Source: Meandrina meandrites (taxonomy: Eukaryota > Cnidaria > Anthozoa > Scleractinia > Meandrinidae). Taken from it: a stretch of 64,000 nt of DNA. The notes beneath the pieces were generated by a model. The model saw only the letters and a program-made list of their open reading frames with translations, searched no databases and was not told the DNA's origin. Shown here in pieces: positions 54,798 through 64,000 of this stretch. A program made the translations under genes and the position numbers. The stretch covers positions 8,730,001 to 8,794,000 of the forward strand of contig OY855912.1 of the NCBI GenBank assembly GCA_963693305.1. Reading direction: 5' to 3'. The number at the start of each line of letters is the position of its first letter. Position 1 is the stretch's first letter.

Positions 54798-55616
54798 GTC
54801 ACTCATAATAGTCCCTGTTTTGAGCAACAAGAACATCAGCACACAAAGGGTGGGTTAATTCATTTTATTCAGCATTGATTCCTTCATGTTTTTCAGTATC
54901 ATTATTTTTCAGCTCTGACACCAAATATTTGATTTTAAAATACAAAAAAGATAATATGGCAGCTTGTTTGGGCCACCTCTGATTGAACATTATGGTAAGA
55001 AAGAGGAAGTCATGTATATGTTAAAATACTAGGAGCATTTATGTGAAGTAAAACAAAAGTTCTTTGGATGTATTAAAATGTATTTTAACAACATTGACTG
55101 CTTTGGAGGTTTTGTACAAACAGAATAAAAACCATGAGCCCAATCTCCTCTGAGAGCCCGCTTTTCTTCCAATACCAAGAATGTGGACTCCTGCCCAGCC
55201 TGAAGAGAAAGTCCATGATTCGCAGACTTCCAGTCGTTTATGCTCAAATCTGATTGGCTGACAATTGAAAATGAGCACTCTGCACATGCTCAAAAATCAG
55301 ACCTGGCCAGAGTTAAGCCAGAGTTCACGTTCTTGGTGCTGACTGGATGAAAAGTGCTATGAGTCCTGTAAGCAAACACCAACAGAGCAAGTAACAGTGC
55401 AGCTACTTAAACCGCGCCACTTGAAAGAATAAAAAATAAGTAAGTGACAATAAGGTATTATTATCCAAAACTGCTTGGTAGAGTACAAATAACATGCGAA
55501 ACGAGTACAAATATCACACGATATTTGTACTCGTCTCATTCCCCCGACCACGTGAAAGATTAAACACCTTGGCAAATCAGAATTCTGAGGAAACGAAAAT
55601 GTTGGATAATAAAGCT

Positions 55617-55711
55617 CTTATTAGCCATTTTAGTGTGTAGTATCGCTGTAAATTTTTACTCATCATTTGTAAAAATATACAGCGATACTACACACTAAAA
55701 TGTCTAATAAG
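55617..55711. repeat. 42-bp inverted repeat with short loop
   Basis: Arms 55617-55658 and 55670-55711 pair with two or three mismatches around an 11-base loop; the core is 'ttagtgtgtagtatcgctgt'. A smaller perfect hairpin (55501-55514 with 55521-55534) lies 85 bp to the left. Confidence 0.8.
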
Positions 55712-57607
55712 ATATGTTTATTTCTACTGAAATGATTTGATTATTTGTTCTCAGTTTCTTTAAGATAGATGACAAAGCTGAATCATCTCAAAGAAATCTT
55801 GAGTTCACGATGTAATGTTAATTAGAATTGCATCTGATACCTGTAAAACTTAAAGATTTTTCCGTTTATTTTAAATAAACTAAATCAACAGACAGCAAAG
55901 TTTGATCATTTATGCAAACCCAGTTTTATTGTTTTGACATATTATGTGGGATTACAAGTTTTTTATATCTCAATCGATCGAGTTGGAATTAACTTACTTC
56001 CTGATGCTTAGCATCAAATTATATTGTTAAGTCAAAAAGTAGAACCTCTTTTCATTCAGAGACAAACAATTATCTCCCATTACTCTACAGTGAAGGTGTC
56101 TCTTGATGATGACTTGTTATCATCTACACAAAACTACAACCAGTGCAACATTCATTCTTCTTCGTACCTTTGTTGAAATTAGGATTTTTTTGATTTTTTT
56201 TTCCTAATTTTGAGCAGGTTGTAATGACAACATTCTGCAAAATCCACAAAACCAAGATTAAGAAGGTACCACTTATTAAACTTATATTTACTACCAGAAT
56301 CGACGTATAGCTTGTAATTAAAAAAAACTTTAGACATTTCTTGCATGGAGAGTGGACCACACTATGGATCAGTCATTGACAAATGCACAGAACTAAAAAA
56401 ACTGCCATCTGCGAGTCAGAGTTTATGACAAAAGTACACTTTGCAGACTTTGAGCAGTAACTCGCTTTTTGTCAACTCCTTCACACGAAATTTATTACAG
56501 TCAAAATTGCTGAAGCATTCCAGATAAAATAGTTACTGTTACTTTACTCTAATCTTGAAAACTTAACAGGAAATTAAATGTTGGCTGTAACTTGCACCTC
56601 CTGACTAGAATATAATGTTTTTATGACAGCAAACAAACATATTTGTGTTATACAATTATTTTTGGTCCATGCTATTTTCAGAATACTTAACTATTTTGTA
56701 TTGGCTGCAACCTTTATTTGCTGCCGTCATTTGAAAACAGATGAACTGCCCAGCAGCTTCTGATGTGGTCCAAAACAGCGCAACAGCCAAATACAGTTTT
56801 ACTGCATCGCACTGAGATTACAGTCAAATGATTCCATCATACAGTATTTAAATTTAATGATAACTTTCAAGAAATCCCAGGCTTTAGCTGTTTTGACTGT
56901 GATTAAGCAAATCATTGGTAAAACCAAAAGAGACTTGAAGGGGGAGACTACTCACAGACTACACCTACTCACTTTCAAAGTCCAGCTTTGCATCAGTTGC
57001 TATGCTCACTTAATTTATTTTACATATTTACATTTGGGGGCATACTTCTACTATTTCAGTGTTATATAGTTAAATGAATTGTTATCAGTCAGAGAAGTCT
57101 CCTTTCCTTTCTGTTTTAAAATATAACAGAGACTCTTCTAGAAGACTGTGTCATTATCGTAAAGCCTAAATAATATTATAACGCTAATATAATATATGAT
57201 AGATGAAGGAGCTTACATATAGCAGAAGAAATCAAAATGTATATGTAATGGTTATGTTACACACTTCACCCTCATTTAACTCTTGTTAATCCAAATCATT
57301 GGGGCAAAAACATGAATATCAGTGGGAACCAGAAACTTGATGTCAAAATTACGTAAGCAAAAGTTAATTTCCAACATAATCATTTTACATATTCTACCAA
57401 GCATTTTAAATTAATACAGAACTCAGTCTACATACTTGGCAGTCTTCCAGTTGTATTTTAACCTTTATACAGATGTTCTGTACTAATTTTATTCATCATG
57501 GATTAATTTAAATATTAAAATAAAATTGACTAGCTGAATTGCAGGTAAACGTGATAAAAGGAGGTTTGAATGTAATCAGCTATGTTTTCACTTTAGTTAA
57601 TTACAAA

Positions 57608-60600
57608 TCAAGTTCTTTTTTTGTCCACTTCCACATCTCCTCCATAGAACAAACTTGGGGGTGCTGTATAATGGTTTGCACCTCTTGTTAGAATACCCTG
57701 GATAAATTAAAAGAAAAAACAGCTAGATGAGTTTAAAGGAAGGTCTGGCACATTAACCTGACTGAGTAATATAATTAACAATTATTATCCTACAAAATCG
57801 CATGGAATATCCCCAACAAGAGGGTGAGTTGGCTAAAATCAGAGGATATTCTGCAAGATTGAGCAGTTTACCTAGTAATTGTTTTACTTTTCAACAAATT
57901 GTGAACAAAGTGGATTTTACATGAGGAAAATTGTGGTTGTGCAGAACTTTGCAAGATTTCAAATGAATGTTGGTAACCTTCGTACATCGCAGGATATCTG
58001 TGATGTAAGGATGGTGTATATAATATAACAACGACTTTCTGACCATACAGGGGCATCATGCAAATTTGTTGAATAATAACAGTTAGTGCTGTGGTTCATA
58101 ATTTGGTTAGATGACTAAATGCTTACTCTTCTCTGTTGTTCCTGTCTCCACTGCCACTGAGAGGCTGAAGTGGGTTCATTTACGGGAAAGATGATCTGTA
58201 ACTGGGGACAAGATGAGTGCAGATGTGGATCAGAGTGGCGGCGGAGCCCTTTTGTCTCCTCACAGCTCTCATTTAATTGCTTCTTGTAAATCTCAACCTT
58301 TTCGAATACACAAATGAAAAGAATGATTACGACTATTTTCATGTGGATGAGCTGTACTAAACACACAGACAGACTTCCTTTGCAACACAGTCGGGAGTGT
58401 TAAGTCCTAGTTACTTCTGATCATAAGTTTACAGAAACTGTGAAATGCTTCCTCAGCTAAGTGAGCCACTTTCCAGGGTTCTCATTAGAAGGCAGGAGTA
58501 CAAGTACCACTATAAACAAGGGTCAGTACCTGTCCACTTTAAAACTGGACATAAAGAAATTCACTTCAAACTGTCTTTTCTGCCTATATACTCTGATCTC
58601 CTATAAGTGTCCTTTCACATGAACTGTGAATAGACTGAACAATTACTGTAAATTAGGCATATTCATATTACATATGCCACTGAACTCTACTCTGAACCAA
58701 AATTCTCTGGTGGAGTTCAAAGTATTGATCTACATTATTGTGGTTGAGTGACAGTACAAATTTGAATTAATCACCTCTTGTGTCAGTGTAGCAATGATAT
58801 CTTGAGCATCAGTAAGCTGCTGTTGGAGGCAATCCTTCTCACTCTGTGCTCGTTCACGATCTCTCCTCTCATTTGAAAAATCCTCCTTGTATACTTGTAT
58901 CTACATGTGTGGATACAAATTAATATTTGCTTAATATTAATAACATTAATATTAGTCTCACATGACTAATTATTTCATTAAGGTTACGAGATATCTGTGC
59001 ATTTTCTATTTGTCACAGAACGGTCAAGTATTTTTTCAAAATTTACCAACAATGCAAAATGTATTTCATTGTTCCAGTAGGAAAACAAACAGCAAACAGA
59101 AAGAACCATAGAATCCCAATTTAACAAACCCTGTTAAAACAAAGCTCCAGTATAATGAACAATACTCTTCAATCTAGATCAAGTTATTAACTGTAAAATG
59201 TATCAATGGTAACAGAACTACCCATAAAATACATTTCCTTAGTTCTCTGGTACTTAAACAGTTTGTACATTCAGCAAAAAAGGGCAAGCTAAAATTAAAG
59301 GTAAAAATATATTAGCAGACAGTCACAGACTGTAAAATAATTACATTATTTTACACACCTGATGTTTAAATACTTCATAATCATCCACATCTAACAGTGA
59401 CGAGCTGCCTGCAGAAGACCCGTATCTTCGGTAGAGCTCATTCAGTGTGGTTGCAAGCCTGGTAACCTCAGTTCCTAGGGCAAGAACTTGTGTTTCTGAA
59501 TTTGCAAGCTTTTCTTTAGTGAAGTCCAGTTCCTTCTGAAGAATTTCACACTGAGTTTCATATTTTATCTTTAAAGTGTCATAATCTTCTTTCCACTTTT
59601 TGTTGACTTCCATGACCTTAATCAAAGAACCAAAATTAATACAACATGTCATTTTTGGTAAAGTTGATTTTCTGGTAACATATTGAAAAAGAAAACGTTT
59701 TTTGGTGGATTCTCTTGAGGACAGGTACCTGTTAGCTATAGAGTGCTGCTGTTAGACTGAATGCTTTCAAAACAACTTTCTGATATATTGCTTTGTATGC
59801 AGATGGCAAGTTCAGGCAAATCAAAATTTTGCTCACTCAGCACAGCAGTTGTTGTGGTTATTATTAGTTATGGAAACTATTTATTCAAATTAGAACATCT
59901 GCAAATTATGTCAAGAATCTTCATATCTTGTGGGGGGAATGATTAATTACATGTATCACATCAGATTAAATATAATTTCTTTTGTGGGTGGGGAAGATCT
60001 ATGAAATAGTGGGTGGGGAAAATCTGTAAGATAACATAAGGTCCCACAAATGACCTGATCATGAGCACTCGGTCTTATGTCATAATCGCTTTAGTTTTGG
60101 TTTTCTATCATTGGATGATTTGTTCAAAACACTTGCACCCCACTTAGTAGTAACTACCTCAGTGTGTTTGCTTAAATTGTTTTCCTGTCAGGTACATTGT
60201 AATCTGCGTTATTTGTGATTAGCCAGTGCAAATGGATTGCTTTTGGTTTTACGACATTAATTAAAAATGAAAATCGCCCTGATTTAGTTGTAATGCGAAA
60301 CCTGCAGAATGTTATAATGACCTTGAACTTGAGTCACAACCAGAGTATATATTTTAATGCAATCTCTTTCTGATTTCACTTGCTAAATGTACATTTGTAC
60401 AGTGGAACCAGACAACAAAATCTGGTTGTATTCTAGGCAAAAAGTCGTTGTAATAGGAATAATAGCAATTAAAAGCAATCATGGATCTTGTGACTAGTTG
60501 CTAGGAATGTTTTTAAACGTTGCATACATGTAAACATAAATTTTCAAAATTAAAGTTATTTTTTATATATGACCTGAGCACTTTTTCCTTTGGAAAACTG

Positions 60601-61487
60601 AAAATCAGCGAAATACGTGCAATCCATATAGCAATTATTTTTTGTTTCCGTAAACTATTTGCGCTTTGTGTGCGACTGTCACGCAACAATCAACAGGTCA
60701 AGGATGCAAGAAAACGAGTAACGAAAAAATATTATATATATTTTGAAAAAAATATAGCTTATTACTTTATTTTCAATACCTCATTTAGTTGCCACTCCAA
60801 ACATTCCCCGCCAGCTTCACTAGCAGGCCTAGGGACGTCCCTTGACTGCTCCTGTTAAGAAAATGGTCGAGAATTTTCTTAATTAGATTTATTCAAACAA
60901 TGCCTGCGATTCAGCAACCATTATTGTTTTCCTCACACCCAGTTACACCTTATCGAGAAATTAAGAGCTCACTGATAAGCTTACTATGGTAAAGAAGGAT
61001 CAATGTAAGCTTTAAAGTTTCGCCTCGCGTTTTCGATGAGCACTGAATGTCTTCTTCTCTAAAATGCGCGGTCTTTGTCAGTGGATCGAAATTTGTCAAC
61101 ATTAACATTACCACAGCAAGAAAGCGTATTCGATGTATCCGACTACTAACTAACTAACACAATTCTTTAAGTGCGTCTTATAACGCGATTATAACTACTC
61201 GAAGACAACAGGCCGGCTAGAAATCGATTTTCAGAATGTCAAGTTACGCAATGGCTAATCGGTCAACTTCTTCTTTGCCATAATTTCGTTCGCTCTAGCT
61301 GTAATATTATACCTCATACCTCTCCATCTCTTTTCTTTACTTTTTCTGCTTCTTTCACAAGTTTTCGTATTCGTGCCTGCTCCTTTTGCAATCTTAAAAG
61401 CAAGGAACGTTTCTCTCCTAAAGTCTTGACTAGCGAGCGCTGAAGTTCCATGCAGTTCTCGCACCGATTATCTACCACATTGGTCAT
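57608..61487 (-). CDS. UBAN-domain coiled-coil protein, TNIP/ABIN-like (six exons)
   Basis: Exons in coding order: 61320-61487, 60780-60851, 59359-59616, 58775-58900, 58127-58297, 57608-57697. All are phase 0 with GT-AG borders; 885 bp encode 294 residues. Residues 1-56 are a helical N-terminus with Cys pair CENC and a Lys/Arg-rich end. Residues 81-166 are coiled coil (EVNKKWKEDYDTLKIKYE, LQKELDFTKEKLAN). Residues 167-220 carry the UBAN signature QVYKEDFSNERRDRERAQ then EKDCLQQQL, which in TNIP1-3, optineurin and NEMO binds linear/K63 ubiquitin chains. The short tail resembles the Pro/aromatic tails of TNIPs. By family it would restrain or scaffold NF-kB signalling in the cytosol. It is shorter than human TNIP1. 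TNIP is my best fit; optineurin or NEMO relatives are possible. Confidence 0.85.
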
Positions 61488-61860
61488 TGCTGTAGTTTAT
61501 ATTCTTGACACACTTGAAATATGGTCGCTGATTTTGTGACTTGACTAACAATCTAATAGGACTGCTTTAAATACATACAGTTACATATAAAAACACAAGC
61601 CCAAAAAAACCCAAAAATTCCCCATTGTGTGTAACGGGTAAAATTAGGCGATTGACAAACGAAAGATCAAGAGGAATCCAGGCGATGACGTCACTATAAC
61701 GTCAGAAGGACGTGACCGAGACCAGAAAGATTGACATTTCCGAACGAAGAAGAGCAGCGAAAGATAAGTAAAAAAGATCGTGTAGGACTGTGGTTAATAC
61801 GATTCTTTCAATTACGTTTAGAAAGTTTTGACCCATTTAAAAACATTAGTTGTCGACGAA
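61488..61860 (-). promoter_or_regulatory. Promoter region of the UBAN gene with a perfect CRE
   Basis: The palindrome TGACGTCA lies at 61686-61693, about 200 bp upstream of the start codon, followed by a half site 'aacgtcag' and 'ggacgtgacc' within 35 bp. TGACGTCA is the CREB/ATF consensus. No TATA box is obvious. Transcription start is unknown. Confidence 0.5.
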
Positions 61861-62566
61861 ATTATACTTTGTAAAATATAGCAATGCACTGAGAAATGCT
61901 CCGATATTTGAAAATATCAACAAACCAGACCTTCATACGTATAAAACTGAAAATATGTACTATATGTGGTATCCCTGGAACGGAATTGCGATACTCCGTC
62001 TCAGAGGTGATGTAACTGGGAACCAGCGCAATTTCGCAATAGTATAACAGAGTAAAAGCGCGTTCTAGCCAAAACAATGAATACTTAAAAATATTACCCC
62101 TTGACCTTGCGTGACCGCTATCACGTAAGTTGTTACCTGATACCATACTTATCCACTGGTAAACAAACACACATACACACAACTGTTCAGATCGTTTTCG
62201 CAGTTTTCGTGGTGATATCAAAGGCACTTTCGTTAGGGCAAACAGAACCCAGCAGTTTTGTACCAGTGTTTGCAAAGCAAATTTCACTTACGTTACAAGA
62301 CAAGACAGTCGGGCATGTTTGTGCATGCATGCATGCGTGACGTAAACACGGGTAAAATCCCAATAAACCCACGCTTGGGTGATGTCCTTGGTGATGTCAT
62401 AATCCGAATGGCATTAAAACTGAAAGTCTTATAATATATAACTAGATGCTCGATCGTAATAAAAAACATAGAAAGCATAAAAACCATAAATTTTATGTTG
62501 AATTGTTCATTTTACGATTTTGAATAGCGCATTTGTTTATTTAGAAATTTATGCAACTTGCCAGTG

Positions 62567-62860
62567 TGAGGCGCGGTGGCCTACTGGTTAGTGCGCTGTA
62601 CTCCGGATCGGGCTGTCCGTGTTCAAACCCTGGCCGGGGCACTGCGTTGTGTTCTTGGGAAAGACATAATACTCTCATAGTGTCTCTTTCCACCCAGGTG
62701 TATAAATGGGTACCGGCGAATTTACTCCTGGGGGTAACAAGCAGCAAAAATACTCCTAGTCACTTGGATAAGCTCCTGCCTGATGGGCCACTAGGATCGT
62801 ATACAGACTTTACCTACCCTATGCAACGTGCGCCAGAAATGATTTAGACGCTCTTTCTTA
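62567..62860 (+). mobile_element. tRNA-derived SINE
   Basis: The head GGCGCGGTGGCCTACTGGTT contains a pol III A box (TGGTTAGTGCG, 62585-62595) and a B box (GTTCAAACCC, 62621-62630) with tRNA-like spacing. A body follows with 'cttgggaaagacataatact', 'ccacccaggtgtataaatgg' and 'ctgggggtaacaagc'. That body is one I associate with cnidarian SINEs from memory. It does not fold as a working tRNA. The 3' limit is approximate; no clear tail repeat or target duplication was found. Confidence 0.8.
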
Positions 62861-63274
62861 AAATATAATCCCTACCATCTTTGAAGCAATTGTGTACCCT
62901 CTGTAAAAGACCTAGGTAACCTGGTTAACTTCTAGTCGCACGTGTTCGACTGCGATTCCGATTCCGAATCTCTTGAACTCAGAGAAGAACGTTTGAACAA
63001 TCTATTTTCGAAATTTCGGATGCTGGGCGATTTAATAGCACGAGGTTTATTTGTGTAGTTTGTTTCACGGTTTGTTTGGGGGAATTGTGAAAATTGAACT
63101 TTGAAAATTGAAGTTTTATCGAATTCCTCAGTGTTACTAATATAACGGAATCAGATTTGGTTTCGCTTCCATACAACTGATGGGGTTTTACTTTGCGCCG
63201 ATGTAAACCGCCAGCCCAAAACAAAAGCAATGTGATCATTCTATCGCGTAAGAAGGGATTGAGTCGACTAAAGA

Positions 63275-63354
<80 letters not shown>
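63275..63354. repeat. (AAT)n microsatellite
   Basis: About 26 uninterrupted AAT units. It produces the artificial poly-tyrosine open frame on the minus strand. Pure arrays of this length are usually polymorphic. Confidence 0.97.
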
Positions 63355-63355
<1 letters not shown>

Positions 63356-64000
63356 TTTGTTTACGTGTCAAAAGCAGTAGCTGAGGGGAAAAGTCCCCTC
63401 TACTAATTGTGGATACCTAACTAACTTATTAAAACCATTCACTTATTATTAATACTACAAAAAGTTCTTCCGTGAACTGCATAGCTGCCTCAGTTTTAAG
63501 CTCCCGCCCCCCTCTCTGGTGTATTTTGCATGAACAGGAGGAAAGCGCTTACCTTAACATCAGTTCGAACACAATTAAGTAATTCCAAATCAAATCGAGT
63601 CAAATCGAGCTGCAAATTTCTGTATATTGTTATAAAAGGTTAGGAATTGGAGAACTAATGTTTTACATAGTCCCTATATACAACGTATGTATCGTGACAG
63701 TTACTTAAAGTATTACCGTTTTAGTTTTGTATGGTAGCCTTTGGTTTGGAATTACCCTTTACACTAGTTGCCGTTGATAGTTCTCACTCGGGTTCTTTTT
63801 CTTTTCTTTTACCAAAATTCAGTTCACTGTTTCTTTTTTTATAATTTCCTAGCAAAAACCCGCGAAGTGCTGTGAAAGGCAATAAGTAAAAGAGCAATTG
63901 GGGTTTGAAGACCTGTGAAGATGTGACGTCGTTCCATAATACTTTTGCAGAATTGTTTAACTTGCCATTCAAAGACATACCCCCCCCCCCCCTTATTTTT
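63355..64000. other. Right end without recognised features
   Basis: AT-rich sequence ending in a C run (63981-63992). No supported exon, RNA gene or repeat terminus is seen. The C run may be the edge of another MITE cut by the window. Confidence 0.5.

Larger units (their letters stand above)
52873..57607. other. Intergenic region between convergent SNX8 and the UBAN gene
   Basis: It should contain both 3' UTRs. It holds a hAT-like MITE (54433-54797), a sequence near 55180-55330 distantly related to the 27041-27270 repeat, a 14-bp-arm hairpin (55501-55534) and a 42-bp-arm inverted repeat (55617-55711). The remaining DNA is AT-rich and I find no supported exon. Confidence 0.5.

Noticed and set aside
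62567..62640. A tRNA gene
   Set aside because: A and B boxes are present, but the sequence does not form a tRNA cloverleaf and continues into a SINE body.
62979..63371. Poly-tyrosine ORF on the minus strand
   Set aside because: It is the translation of the AAT microsatellite.

Overview
The window is animal nuclear DNA. It has AT-rich, intron-rich genes with GT-AG introns, RNA-type and DNA-type transposable-element debris throughout, a tRNA-derived SINE and many MITEs. The mix (DIRS-type tyrosine recombinase relic, Penelope-like element, Harbinger relic, a SINE head/body that I associate with cnidarians, a gene joining a death effector domain to ankyrin repeats) suggests a cnidarian, most likely a stony coral or sea anemone. 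That assignment is inference; no species is claimed.

Left part (1-13.2 kb): no complete gene. It holds repeats, a DIRS-like tyrosine recombinase relic (about 5.1-6.1 kb), a PIF/Harbinger relic (7.7-8.7 kb), a 2.4-kb TTAA-flanked inverted-repeat element (8.8-11.1 kb), several MITEs, and an orphan 93-bp exon (2394-2486) in a segment duplicated at 19.2-20.6 kb.

13.2-23.4 kb, plus strand: a three-exon gene that I assembled by splice phase: a death effector domain exon (13234-13543), a 93-bp linker exon (19480-19572) and one long exon with 16 ankyrin repeats (21764-23439). It encodes about 692 residues. Intron 1 carries a hAT-type MITE, a LINE 3' fragment broken by a hairpin insertion, and further MITEs.

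23.4-31.1 kb: gene-poor, with strong inverted repeats and one unexplained minus-strand ORF (29856-30126).

31.1-39.1 kb, minus strand: a complete ten-exon peroxisomal 2,4-dienoyl-CoA reductase gene (DECR2; 287 residues ending in SKL). Only 69 bp from its start codon, head to head, begins SNX8 (39144-52872, plus strand, 13 exons, 519 residues: EH-like, PX and BAR regions). Intron 8 of SNX8 contains a full-length Penelope-like element (45127-48011) with an intact RT plus GIY-YIG ORF and a perfect 13-bp target-site duplication.

57.6-61.5 kb, minus strand: a six-exon gene for a 294-residue coiled-coil protein with a UBAN-type ubiquitin-binding motif (TNIP/ABIN, optineurin, NEMO family), convergent with SNX8. 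The right end holds its promoter region with a perfect CRE, a SINE and an AAT microsatellite.

Functionally, two of the four genes (DED-ankyrin and UBAN/TNIP-like) are of types used in death-fold and NF-kB signalling; the other two act in peroxisomal fatty-acid oxidation and endosomal sorting. All gene models come from reading splice sites and codon phase by eye; no transcript data were available.
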